Shown piece by piece: positions 1 through 13,307 of a stretch of 64,000 nucleotides of DNA. The notes beneath the pieces are model-generated. The model was given only the letters and a program-made list of their open reading frames with translations. It did not search any database and was not told where the DNA came from. Both the position numbers and the translations under genes were made by a program. Position 1 is the first letter of the stretch, and each line of letters opens with the position of its first letter. Source of the stretch: Hormiphora californensis (lineage: Eukaryota > Ctenophora > Tentaculata > Cydippida > Pleurobrachiidae); the NCBI GenBank assembly GCA_020137815.1, contig CM035362.1, positions 5,633,715 through 5,697,714 on the forward strand, in the 5' to 3' direction.

Positions 1-3000
1 AAGGAAGAGGGGTCGTGGAAAACAAAGAGTCGAACGAACTGTGAAAATGACAGGAAGAGCAAGACGATAGAGGAAGAGAGGAAAGAGAAGTCGATGCGGA
101 CTAGGAGGAGGGACAGTCAGAGTGGCCGCCGAGAAGTGAGTAGGAAAGAGAGAAGAGGAGGGGAGAGGAAAGCTAGAGTAGTAGAGACATGGGGAGAGGG
201 AGAGAGGGAAATTTTATGAGAGAGCTACGAGAAGGACAGAGGAGGATGCAGAATTGAAGAAGAGAGGAAGAATTAGCAGATGGGAGGAGGGAAAGTACGA
301 GGATACTAAAGAGCACCCCCCTACTCCATCGTACCCCTACAGGAAAAGAGAGAAGAGGTCGAGGGATGAGGAGAGGGAGTCGACGATGAAGAATACAAGG
401 TGATACCGAGAAAGTGAAGAGGAGGAGAGAGTGAAAGAAAACGAGAACCAGGGGAAGAGAGGAGGGAGGGGAGTGAGAGAGAAAAGACAACGGAGAGAAA
501 GGTTGAGGAGGTGAGAAGAGAGGAAGAGGGGAAGATGGGGGAGCAATGAAAATGCCAGAGGAGGATAGGGAGGGAGCACGGAGAGAAGAGAGATTAAATA
601 GAGAGAAACATGAATCCATAGAGAGAGAGAAAGAGAGAGGGAATAGAGAGAGTGAGTGGGCGGATTTGGAGAGGAAAAGAAGGTGAGAGACTATCCCGAG
701 GTGGGAAGAGAGCCGACCCGGAACACCCCCTCATCTCCACCACCTAGAACATCTAAATGCAGTCTTAAGATATCGACTCTCCCCTATGCATACGAGTCAG
801 CGACAGACCCGTACCTTTTCCTCCCCCTTTGTCCCGACCTCCCTCTCTGGCCGACCATGTTTCACTCCTCCTCCTCCTCCCCCCACACCCCCTATCCTAC
901 GCCTGGCTGAATTCTACCGCCTCAGGCGTGATCTCCGGATAAAAGATAGCGGGCAACAAGGGAGGACGGGCCGCCGAGCAGCGTATACTGATCAAGTACA
1001 GGGAAACTCCGTATGGCTGGCAATGATCACTAACTGAGAGACACATAGGAGATGCCGCAGGAGAAGGTGCTCTATTAAATTTCTAGGGATTAGTATTTGT
1101 TTGATTTTTGAGAGAGCGAGAGGACGATGTCTGATTGGATTAGATGGTTAGTCTGAGAGTAGTGCGAGAGTTTTCGGCTACTATATCGCTCGGTAATGGA
1201 ATTGGAGTAAGACGGCAGGGATGAGAGAGACGGGTTACCAGATGACCCGATGAATTCTGCTACTTTACGAAGAGTGTAGGGAGGTGCAGGACGAATGAGG
1301 GCCCGAGTATCTTCTCCTATTTTACTTCTCAGTGATGGGCTGGAGAAGTAAGAGGGATGTACCTGATGTGTGATGGGATAACACGCGTATGAGGTTATTT
1401 GCGATGATTGCGTTTTGTATTGAGGAGAACTGTATAGGTTTCCGACGTACAGTGGAGAAATTGAAGAGATGCCGAGGGTGGGAGCCCCTAAGGGTGATTA
1501 GTAAACCCTGAGGTTGATATGTTAAAGTTGTGATTGAGGGCGAGTTGTTATTTTCACGTGTCTGGGTCTGAGAGGCTCTCTTGATGTTGGCATACGAGTA
1601 TGTCGAGAGAGAAGGAGTAGCGGTTGTGAGTCCAGAGAGAGATGAGTTTTCGATCTTGCAGATTCGACGTAAGGTTATCGGTGATCGATCTCTGGTGATT
1701 TGACGGAGTTAGGAGATGCTCTTTTGGGATCGAGTCGTAGGAAGAGGAGGTGAGGTTGGATGATCAGTTTTATTGCATGTCCTCAGGACGCTGAGGATCG
1801 GAGAGACGTAGAATGAGACGTGGAGAAGAGAGATGTGAGATTCAGGAGCAGTTTCTTATGGATTTTTTGCTGAGTGTCACAGACAAGGATGAATAGGCGA
1901 AAGGAGGAGGAGAGAGAGGAGAGTGAGAGTTGGATACCGGACGATTTAGAGAGGGTTTTGAAGACTATCGATGTTTCGAGCTGGTACGTTCGAGTGCGAC
2001 GTATGTGCGTTAGTATACTGTGAGCAGATTTCTTCGCGATTGTGTGAGGATGGGGACTGTGGGAGAGTTCTATATGACTCAGTGTAGTTTTGTTTTTTGT
2101 TGTTACGTCTTCCCCCCCCCCCCCTTTCTAGAACTTTTCGGAAGAGGATGGATTTGTCTGAGGCCGCTCGTGTGTTGGGAAGTCGAGACGAAGAAGTCTA
2201 GTCTGAGAAGAGTTCGAGAGAGTTTTGAGATGAGGGAGTGATTGTGCGAATGGGAGACTTGATGGAGGATGAGGTAGAGACCGAGTGTATTATTATTTTA
2301 TGGATGAAGTATGTGCTCTGGAAGATGGGCGAGGTATGCTGACGAGAGTCTGGTTCTTATGACAGTTTTCGATACGTTTGGAGAGAGCGTTGATAGGCGA
2401 CTTGAGCGTTTTACGAGAAGAGATGATGTGTGAGACTGACGAGGATGATGAGTCAGTGTAGAAGGAGGAGAGGAGACCTGATTGAGAGGAGAGAGAGTGA
2501 TGAGGACCCAGATACTTTGCAAGGGATTGATTGTCGATGTGTGTGTCAGGAGCGAAGATCAGAAGATTTAGGAGATAGAGAGGTGTTGTGATAGTTTCCG
2601 AGAGTATTTGACTTTCCCTGTTTTCGACTGAGGATGAGTTGGACGGTGAAGATTCGAGACGGTCTTTCCTTTTTATCTTCGTTTCTTTTTTTTTTCTTTT
2701 TTTCTTTAATTCTTTTTTTTCTTCTTTTTTCTTTAGACGATAATGTGATATTGGATTTCCTGAGAGTAACCTATGATCTGAGTTCGGAGAGAGACAGAGA
2801 GAGAAGAGGGAACGATTCAGTATTGCTAATGGTGGAAAGGAAGATGATCATTACGGGTATTCGTTAATAATCGCGTACGCTCACGAAACACCCACCCCTA
2901 CTTCTAACCACCACCGATGGAACTTTGGCAGAGGCGAGAAAGAGAGAGAGAAAGATTATCATGTGATAATGGGAAAAAGGAGGATGATATAAAGGGTATT

Positions 3001-3700
3001 GTTAATAATAGAAAGAGAGAGAGAGCAGATGAGATGAGAGAGAGATGACTGATAGAAGATTGATTCGATGTGAGGATGAGAGGGAGTAGTGAGGATGAGT
3101 AATTCCTGAGTTTGCCTATCGTGGTCGGGTCGAAGCAATTGTGTGGACTTGCAGTAGATTGTAAAGGATTGTGCATGATGTTCGGAGTTTTGAGTTTCGT
3201 TTGAGATTTGGTTTGTGTTTTATTCGGAGTTCTCTCTGTGATCCGTTTTGATCGTGTTTTCTTTTTCTTTTTGATGGATTTGTTTGATCCGAGTTTTGAT
3301 GTTCTTGGAGTATCCTTCAGTTTCCTGCTTTCTTCTGTTTGCTCGGATCTGAGACTGTTTGATTTACTGTGAGGGGGGGGATTGGTGGTTTGTTCGTGAG
3401 GTATCCGGGGAATTTAGGTTTTTTGTTTTTCTTTTCTTGTGGTCTCAGTTTGGTTTTTGGTATATGTTTTTTTTTGTGCGTGTAGGAAAATGAAGAGTAA
3501 GCAACACGAGGGTATGTAGGGGATTGAGGGCTGCTTACGAGATGAAAGAGAAAGGACTCAGAGAGGGAGAGAGAGAGAGAGGTAGGGTTCTCTATGGTGA
3601 TTTTCAATGGAAAGATTCTTTCCAAGAATACTGAATAGCAGCTGTCACGTGGTCTGATAATGGGGACACGTGATGCCCAACGCACCCCAACAACGCGTTA
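1..3700. other. Purine-rich sequence without a supported gene
   Basis: The plus strand is dominated by A and G, with many GAG and GAGA runs, especially at 1-660. There is an 11-C run near 2111 and T-rich tracts at 2680-2740 and 3420-3475. Open frames here are low-complexity Ser/Leu/Pro translations of the purine bias. None has a recognisable domain or a convincing splice-site pair. It may be decayed microsatellite or poor consensus sequence. Confidence 0.5.
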
Positions 3701-6700
3701 AATCCTCATTCCCTATAACACTACGAGGCAGGAGCTGAGCTCAAGCTCACCACTTCTCTCCGGCAGCAGAATCTTAACAACTGAATTTATCAGTTGCAGT
3801 AGCGTTTTGAATTGAAATTGCAATGTCATCTCTGCAATTCTTTCGGATTTTTTCTCCAACAAGAATAACTGCATTATGTTTCATAATGCTATGTTTTCCC
3901 GCCAACCTTTATTTTCATAGCCATCTATTTCTAATGTGAAGGCGGGACAAACATTTCCGATCATTTATGAATCACTCAAACCGTATAGAACAAATCTTTG
4001 TGTTTTAGTAGCACTAATGATTGTGTTGTGCCACCATTGCGCGGCTCACATTTCCTGCAAAATCGTGCCATTGAAGTATTGATGAGGAAGCAAACGCACG
4101 GCCCTGGGGTTGTCCCTCGCAACCATGAGCGTGTTACGTTACAAAAAAAAAAGCGTGACACTTCACTAGTATGTAAAATTGTCGAAACACATAAAGCCCC
4201 TATACCTTTTAGCAAAAGGCATCCGGGTGATATGCTTCGGGCATATCCAACTCAGGGCGTGCAGAAAACTCGAAAGAAAGACATAAGGTGAAGAGAAAGA
4301 TACGTACAGAATAGATTACATTGTGCCGCATCGTTGAAGGTGCACGAGTGCATGGTGATCAGCGGGCACACGCTGTATCAGCAGTATCAAAGTCACACAC
4401 ACTTGAAGAGAGGTCAATGCTTTCTTGATATTGGGGGCAAGGCATCATGAATATCCCGAACTTTTTGATCTGGCTTATTTGATCTGGCTCTTGATCTGGC
4501 TTTTTATCTCGGATTTTTTTATCTGGCCTTTTCTTTATATGGCACACTTTTTAGGGGAAGCGCTTTAGACACATGCACACGTGCAAAAAGTTAGGTACTG
4601 TCATTATTCATTTGCTTCCCCCCCCCTTTCAATCAAATCAAAAATTATGACTCTCAAGTTTGTTAGATCTCTTCAAGTATACTCCATTTACCCCCGATCT
4701 CATCGTAAACAAAACCATGACAACAGGCATTACGCACTTGCAATTTCGCAAAACAGAGAAATAAATCATCCCCTGACACAGCTTCCTGATATTGTCATTT
4801 ATCCGATAAAATTTTAGTTAGTCTACAGACGACAGACGCTAACGACTCAAAGTGGCACACTTCGTTCTCTTTCCACACAAGATTGTGCTAAATCAGACGA
4901 GAGAGCAACGCGCCTACACGCCATAGAGCTTTAGTGCACAGTCGCCGCGCACATTAGTATCACCAACCAACCAACCAACCAAACAATCACCAAACCAACA
5001 GCAAAGGAGTGAAAAGTACTTAAATTTCGGGTGGCGCCAGACATTTGTGCACGTGCATGTTTGTAAGCGCTGCGCCTATACTATTTGCCCCCCCTTGTTG
5101 ATCTGGTCAACGATTGTGAAAATAAGTACGGATTTTTCCCCTACCTGGATTTATTTTTTTACACAGATCGCTTCGGCTTTTTTTGATTCTTGGTTTATTT
5201 TTTTGTCATTATTTCTTCTTATAATTCGCTTCGTCCTTTTTATCTAATATTTTGTCTCCTCTTGCTCTGGGTGAAACTGCGAAAACGCGATTCCATCTCT
5301 CTGGACTCCTCACGATAGAGTCTTTTGTGCCCAAGCAAAAAGCATTAACGTCCAACATTTTTATTAAGCGACAGGCCGCCGTGCATCAAATGCCAGCAGT
5401 GCCTGTACGCTCCCGGAGGACCCCCGCCCTTGTACGAATCGGATCCGGTTCCTGAACCACACCACCACACACCGACTTTTCTTGGTTGCACTGGAGAAGG
5501 CTAAACATTTTATTTTTCCATCGCTAACCGAGCACAGATCCCAAGGTTACGTATCTTATCCAGGATATATGTACACTGTAGATATGCACGTACAAATAGA
5601 CTAATTGAATGCGCCGGCTGGCCTGTGTCGCTTGTACTCTAAACAAGAATTTATTTGTCCTTCAATGTATGTTTATAATTGCTCGGAGTTTCATGCCTAC
5701 AGTTACACATGTCAGGCTGGTCATACTGTAATGAGATGCATCCGATCAGATGTTTCTTCGAGTATATCTTGGTCTCACATAGTTCGAGTTTGATGCTGCA
5801 ATCATCCCAATGCACATGACACTTGCATTACTTGCCCTAACACCAGTGCTGTCTTGTGTCGGCAACAGAGAGTGATTACTCATTCTGACACAAAACTTAA
5901 TAATTTAAGCACACGACCAACCATCTTTCACACTCGAAATTCGCAAGATGAAAATTCGTTGTTTATGTAACAGCGCGATCAATATTGCCGGGTAGCAATA
6001 CACGGCTGCGGCAAGCCACAAGTGTTAATAAACACATAGGTAAATAAAGGCAATTCGCAAGGCAATTTTCATTCCCTCTGCTGGGTGCCTAGGCGCGGTT
6101 TTGGATGTGTTTGTGTTTTTGGAAAATCAATCTCTGGTACTATAGTCAGGTTTGTAAGAATTCGCAAAATTTGATCATTCGGTAGAGCCTCTATTATGAG
6201 GGACATCTTTTTTGGTCAAACTTTTGTTGCGATGGTGCTACGGTGGTTGTTTTTAGAATCCTAGAGCTGTCACACGATGTTACCGGTTGTTGTCTTCCTG
6301 CTTCCTTCCATTACAACCCACTGTTCATTGGCAGCGTGTTTTCAGATGTAATGGGAATTGTTTGTGGTCGACATCTAATGTTGGCGTGTCTTTGTTTGGG
6401 TTGGCGATACCAAAATTTTATGTGCTACTAAAACCACAGGATTTTGCTCTATACTGTTTGTGTTGATTTGTAGTGATATAACTATGGGGATTTTGTGTCC
6501 CGCTTGCTGTTGTACAGCGAATCTAGTCATGATTTCCCTTATTCATAGGATTCACACGGCAGGGAAACTCGGCGTTATTTAGATACATAATGCAATTTAA
6601 TCTTTTTAGAAGTGAAAGTTTTGTGAATCCCCCTGAAGTAGTAGAGAGGTGTGTCTAGGCTCGTTGGAAAATGGTCTCGAGGTCCCGCGACGTTATAGGG

Positions 6701-8040
6701 GGTGGCGATGGCCATACCCAAAACCCATATAAGGGTAGGACGCCGAAAAACAGTTCCAAAATAAGGGCGTATGCAGATTCTCGGCAATCGAAGGAGTAAG
6801 AAGGTGTTCTGTAGGGTGCGTTCGAAAGTCTCGTAGTACTGAAATAATTGGAATGTAATTGGAAGTAATACATGTAATTTAATTTATGTAATTTCATGTA
6901 ATTACAGGGGAATTACATGTAAATTTAAAAGGTCCCAAATGACCCAATGACAATTTAAACATATTTTGACATTTTGGAGGCCTGAGACCAGCGGGTGGCC
7001 AAATTTAATCCGGTTTCGGGTCGGCTGACGTAAAAACTCCGCGTTTTGGTAAACCATATAGCCATATCGATGTCTTGGTTAATTTCAATTGATTAAAAAA
7101 AGCGGGGCTTTGTGGGACTCTATCCCACATGTGGGCAGTAGCGATCCTACGTGGGCCAATAAAAAGGGAGGGTCTTAAATCTTAGATTTCTCCGGCACCT
7201 AATTCCCAATGGTTTGAAATTTGCCCAAAATGTTCATGAGCTTATCCCAGATATGTGTACAGAGTTTCAAGTCCAAAATGCAAAAATTCTTTAAATGACC
7301 CTAAATTATGTTTTTAAGCCAATGTAGGTTTCTCTATTCGTTTTTTTTTCGTTTTTTAGGGACCTCTTTTGCACTCCACGCGGATATGTGATACGGGGTA
7401 AAACCCAAAGGAAATTCGAGACAATTGCAATCTTGCTAACATGATTTGTAACAACCTGATTACGTCTTTTCTGTTTACTTTACGCTTGTTGTTACCAATC
7501 AGTTTTATGCATTGGTAAGCTTCCATTAGCATGTTTCGATTTGCTAATGTCTCAACTAAGGGTTTGTTAATAAAACTATCGGTTAAATGTTAATTTATGC
7601 AGTTATTAACGAAAATTGAAAATTTTAAAAAAATAATTTTTTTTAATTAACATTTTTTCTACCAGAATGAATTAAATGATTAAGCATAACCAAGCTGGGT
7701 TTTTTTTGATTTCATCTCTACAGTGCAAATTTCTCATTTTCGGCGAAAATAGGTTTTTGAAAAAATGATCATTTTAATCATTAATTTTCACCCACTAAAC
7801 TTTATTCATTTTCAAGAAATTTCAGATGCCATTGAAAAATGTTAATACTATTGAGTGGGTGCAAATTTTTCGATCCAAAATCGACTTGGAACAAGGGAAA
7901 AAACCCCCAATTAATAATAATAATAATAATATTCCGCGCTTATATACCGCCCATTTCCCGACGGAAAACATGTCAACTATGGCGATGTTCCCGACGAGTC
8001 ATCAGAGCGGTTTTCTAGAGTAAAACATATCGCAACGAAC
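3701..8040. other. AT-rich non-coding stretch
   Basis: No exon could be supported. Visible structure is limited to a short CCAA repeat near 4967-4985, ATG-poor open frames, and around 6850-6920 several copies of a palindromic GTAATTACATGTAATT-like motif. From about 6600 to 7800 the sequence resembles decayed non-coding repeats. It contains T and A homopolymers and a short (AAT)n run at 7913-7930. Confidence 0.45.
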
Positions 8041-9666
8041 TTTTGGTTGGCCCTTATGGCCCAAAATTTAAAATGCTTATAAAGGGGGGAATAACTGGCC
8101 CCCATAAACCCTGTAATAAAATTTTTAAACCGCTATACTCACACGCTAAAAAAAAGGTACCAGATCCCGTTTAATCTCCGGGGGTGACCTGTTGCCCGCA
8201 GACCCCACAATACAAAAAACATAAAACTCAGCAGGGTTCCCCATCACCCACCCCAAAGCCCCAAAAAGAGATGTGTTTTAGGCAGTTTTTGGGTTCAATT
8301 TTTGGGGATGTTTTAATCGAGGGTAGCTCATTCCCAAAAAATGCAGGCAAAATACTGATGTCTCTACGTTAAATTTTTAAAATTTGGCTTTTGATATGGG
8401 CATTTGGGGTTTTTTTCTTTGGTCATCATTGTCTCCTTTTTGTCCCGGGACTCCCCGCTTTTCAAGATGAACAATTTTCCCGGGGGTAAATGGTGCGTTC
8501 CCTAGACTTTTATAAGCGATTAGACAGGCTTTGAAGTCCGTCTGTAGGAGAGGGAAAAATTTAACTGCCTGGTTTCCCGGGTTTAATCCTTTTGCCCTGG
8601 GTGTTTTTATAAAGGTCACAGGAGTTAGGTTTTTTTGGGGCCCCCCCAAGAACCGGGCCGGAAGTCACAGTAAGAATATTACGTAATCAAACCTCGATAT
8701 AATAATGTTCCCCCCCAACATTTTTTCGGAATGAAAACTTGGTAAATGCCAAAGATGTGTATAGCCCCCAATGTTTTCCTCACATTTTTAACTGTCGTTT
8801 AAAATTAAGTTGGTCCAAGAGTATTCCAAGGTTTTCCCATTTCTCCACACTTTCCTGGGGGGAAAATTTGTTCCCCCAAAGTTTATAATGGATGAAAGAG
8901 ATTTTACTCAAAGAAATGGTTTCCCAAACGGTAAATTGTTTTTGGCCTCATTCACTTCAACCCTGCCCCCACCTCCACCTCTTCACCTTCGCCAACATCC
9001 TAATATCCACCTTCGTCCTAGCCCGCCAGAGAAACCCTAGGAACCAACCACATAGAGTGGGGTGTCTGATAAATTTTTCCGGAGTCCATATGGTTAACAA
9101 AATCTTTTACAGCTTCATGTAAAATAGAAACAAAAATTGGGCCGAAAAGGACCCCCGGGGCCCCGAAAGGCCAGGGTATCGAGAGACAACACCAAAAGAG
9201 ACTTAAAAGATCTGGAACTCAGGGGGTCAAACCCATTAAAAATATAAAAAAAAGGAATTTTGGTTATTTAAAGAATTCGCAAATTTTTACAAAATTTTGC
9301 ACATCTGCATAAAAACTCAAAAAACCCCCGGTCAAAATTCAGAACCCTTGAATTAAGCTGCCCGAGAATTAAGATTTAAGACCCTCCCCTTTTTTTTGGC
9401 CCCCGCTTTCTTTCCGTCCCCCAGCTTACCCCGCCCGGGGAAAAGCTAAACATTTAGTGCCCCAATGGTGTGTGTGTTTTTCGGGGACTCTACCCCAAAT
9501 TTGGGGGTCACTCCATCTTTTTTTTTTTTTTCCCTTTAGAAACGTTTTTTTATTAAAAATCTCAACTACCTCCTTTTCTAATCGCGTAGAGAAAAGCACA
9601 ATCTCTCCTTCCCCCTTAAAAAAAAAGAAGGGGGGGGATAAAGGGGGAAGGGACACTGGAAGAGAA
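8041..9666. other. Noisy, homopolymer-inflated block before the gap
   Basis: Base composition changes abruptly to runs such as GGGG, CCCC, TTTTTT and AAAA in nearly every line, and no coherent exon is present. The end (about 9400-9666) can be followed as a degraded version of 11560-11800: both carry a CCCCAAAT...CTCCATCT block, then a CTCAACTACCTCC or CTCACCTCACCTCC block, then GCAC/GCGC-AATC-CTCC. This suggests a poor-quality duplicate consensus next to the gap rather than real divergent DNA. Confidence 0.5.
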
Positions 9667-9766
9667 NNNNNNNNNNNNNNNNNNNNNNNNNNNNNNNNNN
9701 NNNNNNNNNNNNNNNNNNNNNNNNNNNNNNNNNNNNNNNNNNNNNNNNNNNNNNNNNNNNNNNNNN
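9667..9766. other. Assembly gap of 100 N
   Basis: Exactly 100 N, the usual placeholder for a gap of unknown size. Sequence on its left is noisy and duplicates sequence to the right of the gap. Confidence 0.98.
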
Positions 9767-10556
9767 TTTTTTTGTTTTGTTGTTAACACCTCGGGGCATG
9801 GCTACAGCTAGAGCTGGCAGCTCTCTGGCTAAGACCGCAGCAGCTCAGGAGGGATCACTGGGGGAAACTATTCGGGGATGTGTGTTTCCAATCTGTTAAA
9901 CTTTCAAGTCATCGTGTTCACTATAATAATAGATCAGTGTAAGTCAGGTAAGTGTAAATTTGATCCAATTTGATCAAATTATGTATCGGCCTCAAACGAT
10001 CACAACACAACTACTATTGTACCACGATCGTAACTATATTAGAGCATGAAACAAACGATTGAAACTGGAAATATACAATGGATATTAAAGTCAAAATTCA
10101 GCAACTGCACTATTATAGGAATGTATACAACCTAAAAGCCAAGGGTACAATGTCCTCTATCAAATTCAGCGACTGCACTATAGGAATGTATACAACCTAA
10201 AAGCACCTACATACAGCAGCCAAGGGTTTGTAGGTCGCCCTCGCCCTGGAATGCATTGTCCCTAATTTTAGCTACGAAAGGAAAGCGGTAGTATAAAGTG
10301 TGCTGGGACAATATAAGGTGTAAGATAATCATGATTAATTGCAGGGAATTATATATGTGTGTCAAATAACGGGTATTATAATACACTTGATCACGTGACC
10401 TGTTATACATTCTAGAAGCTGCAATCAGTACATGTATCTTGAGAGAGGTCCATATTGTTCTTACTCTCACGTGCGAAGTGGTACTGGTATGCGGTTAAAA
10501 TCAAGTGACAGCTTGACAGTGTATAAACTCTTTGGGGGTGAGCGTGCAAGCAAAAC
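9767..10556. other. Non-coding sequence with a 68-bp direct repeat
   Basis: No exon recognised. A segment beginning AAATTCAGCAACTGCAC at 10094 is repeated at 10162 with small differences and ends CCTAAAAGC in both copies. This is a simple tandem duplication. Confidence 0.5.
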
Positions 10557-10762
10557 TTGAGGAATGAAGAAAAGAGAGAAGAGAAGAGGAAGGAGAGAGA
10601 GAGAGAAGAGAGAGAAGAAGAGAGAAGAAGAGAGAGAGGCTCTGCTCTCCGTCTTTCTCTCTCTCCCTCGCCCCGCTCCCCTCTCCCTCGCTCTGTTCCT
10701 TCTCTCTCTCTCCCCCCTTTCCCCCTCTCTCCTCTCCTTCCCTTTTCTCCTTTTCTTCTCCG
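10557..10762. repeat. Purine tract facing a pyrimidine tract (inverted microsatellite)
   Basis: About 80 bp of GA-rich sequence (10557-10640) is followed by about 110 bp of CT-rich sequence (10641-10762). The strand can therefore fold back on itself as an imperfect GA/CT hairpin. Several overlapping open frames on both strands here are translations of the repeat, not genes. Confidence 0.6.
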
Positions 10763-10862
10763 GGGATTGGTTCCCAATTTCGGTTGTATAAACCATCTTT
10801 TGCACATACCTGGTACTTCAATTAAAAGTTTTCAAGAAAAATCACGGGAAATTTTTACATTA

Positions 10863-11376
10863 ATATATGGTACCCCCGGGTTCCTCCATTTTAAAAGCGC
10901 AAGATTTTTCGCCAAGGATACGCAGGAAAAACGCAAGATACGCCCAAGATTCGAAGGATTACCTATTACGCAGGAATACGCAAGGAATACCCTATGGTTC
11001 CGCACAGAATAAAGCAAGGATCGCAGGGATTACGCAAGTAATACTCAAGTATACGCAAGGCACCCAAGGTTTACGCAGGGATTACGCAAGAATTACGCAA
11101 AGAACACGCAAGAAATAAGCAGAAAATACGCAAGGGATACGCAATCTGCGTAATCCCTGCGTAACCCTTGCGTGTTCCTTGCGTATTACTTGCGTATTAC
11201 TTGCGTAATCCCTGCGTATCCCTTGCGTATTCTGTGCGGAACCATAGCGTATTCCTTGCGTATTCCTTGCGTAATCCTTGCGTAATCCTTGCGTAATCCT
11301 TGCGTATACCTTGCGTTTTCCTTGCGTAATCCTTGCGTTTTTTAGAAAATGGAGAACCCCGTGGGTACCGATATAT
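10863..11376. repeat. 514-bp palindromic element built from ACGCAAGG-type units
   Basis: The ends are inverted repeats of each other: ATATATGGTACCCCCGGG at 10863 and CCCGTGGGTACCGATATAT ending at 11376, each followed inward by a block related to TCCTCCATTTTA. The left half carries many copies of a 10-12-base unit like TACGCAAGGAAT. The right half carries the complementary ATTCCTTGCGTA units. The turn lies near 11140. It resembles a foldback or MITE-type element whose interior is a short-unit minisatellite. Confidence 0.65.
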
Positions 11377-11803
11377 GGTGGCTGAATATACTTGGACCCC
11401 TGCCAGATCACGGTCTTCGCGAGAATAGGGCCAGAGGCCAATGCGGCATTGCCCCGACATTGGACCCATGTTATAGATAATAATTGCTGGGTACGGATTT
11501 GAAAAGAGATTTTCCAATATCCATTCGTGTCGGTAATTACAATTATATTCATTGGTTGTTCAATTATCAATATGGGGCACAGCGGGGCTCTTATCTATCC
11601 CCAAATTGAGGGAACTATCTCCATCTATTTTTTCCCTCTTAGAATCTTTTTCTTTCTCTCCAGTCTACCTCTTACACTAGAGAGTAGTGAAGCTAGTATA
11701 GCTTAGAGAAAATAGAATCTCACCTCACCTCCCTTTGTTAATCGCTTGTAAGAGAAATAGCGCAATCCCTCCTCTCCCCGTGTAAGAAAGAGGTAAGATC
11801 ACC

Positions 11804-11827
11804 GGGGAGAGAGAGAGAGAAAGAAAG

Positions 11828-11911
<84 letters not shown>
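11804..11911 (+). repeat. (GA)n microsatellite
   Basis: Nearly uninterrupted GA dinucleotides with a few AAAG interruptions at the start. Confidence 0.9.
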
Positions 11912-11915
<4 letters not shown>

Positions 11916-12363
11916 ACTCTCTGATTTTGCTCTCCTATCTAAAGAGATTGTTGATGATCTGATAGATAGGAAAGTAGAGAGCAAAAAGCAACAGGATTTC
12001 TCTAGCGCATTCTGATCTTTTCTTATTTTCTTTTCTGTCCAGTGTCCCTTGTTTCTAACAAAAGTATTTCGTGTCGAGTGTCTCTGTCTTAATTTTAAGC
12101 TCCCAGACTTTCAGTTTCTAGCTGACACTCACGTGTTTTCTATATCCACCAGAGTTCAGATCTTTTATCGCTAGACGGACTGATCTGTATCTCAAAGAAT
12201 GGAGGGGTTGCAGGGGCTTCTCTCTTTGTTTTAGACGGACTGATCTGTATCTTTGTTTCACACAAGTTTTCCGCTTTTTGTTACGTGATGGCTGTTACTT
12301 TTAGTCAGTTGCAGTCACATTTCTTATAAAATTGTATAATTCTCACATTTCTTTCGATTCTAG

Positions 12364-12604
12364 ACAACATGAGAATGATCTTTGTACTTTTACTGATGAT
12401 TCTTTTTGGGCCAACATCGCCTCTTCGAGTTCCTATCAGCAGTGCCGCTTCATCATCAGTTTACGACTTGGACTATACACCTGACCTTGTTTTGGACGGT
12501 GACGTACACACATACTTCCATACCGATAGATCAAGCAGCTCTCAGTGGATCAAGATATGGTTTGCCAGTGATGTCGAGGTAGTGACAGTTGTCATCATCA
12601 ACAG
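12364..12604 (+). CDS. First coding exon of a secreted F5/8C- or fucolectin-type protein (partial)
   Basis: The exon starts after an acceptor (TTCGATTCTAG) and has its ATG five bases in, at 12369, so a 5' UTR intron is likely. It encodes 78 codons plus two bases and ends at a GTTAGC donor after 12604. The protein opens with a hydrophobic signal peptide (MRMIFVLLLMILFGPTS). It continues with LVLDGDVHTYFHTDR, then SQWIKIWFASDVEVVTVVI, ending IINR. This matches the start of galactose-binding-like lectin domains (LDGD..TY.HT...W..V.....V..V.I.NR), which are secreted or cell-surface carbohydrate or phospholipid binders. The rest of the domain must lie downstream, but 13.5-15.2 kb is too noisy to find it. 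Family call is by motif only. A 60-bp tandem duplication lies just upstream (about 12173-12255). Confidence 0.6.
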
Positions 12605-12616
12605 GTTAGCTAGTTA

Positions 12617-13307
12617 AGTAGGTAGGGTAGCGACTGGCTATTTGAAACAGTTTTTCACTTTTTTCCCTTGCCTGCCCACAAATCAAGTCGAACCCAATTT
12701 TTTGATCTTGTGTTACCGAGACAGTCCCTGGGTAGTTTTTTGGGTGGTTGGAGATGTCTCATTTTGTCTTCCGGGCTCAGGGTCACGTGATATCTATCCA
12801 AATTTGGTGTTTCAATTTACCCGCCTCGGTCTGCTAATTTGAAACACCCGTATCTCCCTCAATTTCTCCACAAAACCAAAATTTTTGACATTGAATAGTT
12901 AGAAAAGGGTTGTGCAGAGCCATTCCATGTCTGAAATCTGAATTTTGTTGAACTTGCTTGGTGCAATGACCTTTTCCAAAAACTGTTTCAAATTAGCAGG
13001 AAAACAGTTTATGCCTCATATTCGGCCAACTTTTGGCGGAAATGACTCAAATCATAGTTTATATCCTGCCTCATGCTCATATTGAACAACAAAAATTTCG
13101 ACAATCCAATCGGAGAAAAATTGTTTCAAATAGCCCTCCTCAGTGTTTCAAGTACCAACTTCTTACTGCAGTACACCCCAACACGACACCAATCGGAGCA
13201 AATAACGCCATTTTTTTTAAAAAAACCCGGGCAGGGTTTTTAAAATTTAAGACACTGTTTAAATTTTAGCAGGGCGTTTCAAATTGCCAGTCGCTACCCT
13301 ACCTACT
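12617..13307. mobile_element. MITE-like element with terminal inverted repeats inside the lectin-like gene intron
   Basis: The left end AGTAGGTAGGGTAGCGACTG (12617) is inverted at the right end (CAGTCGCTACCCTACCTACT, ending 13307), a match of at least 20 bp. The inner TTTGAAAC motif recurs in both orientations near 12640, 12838, 12985, 13120 and 13278, like subterminal repeats of DNA transposons. No transposase frame is present, so it would be non-autonomous. It starts only 12 bp after the splice donor. No clear target duplication was found. Confidence 0.65.
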
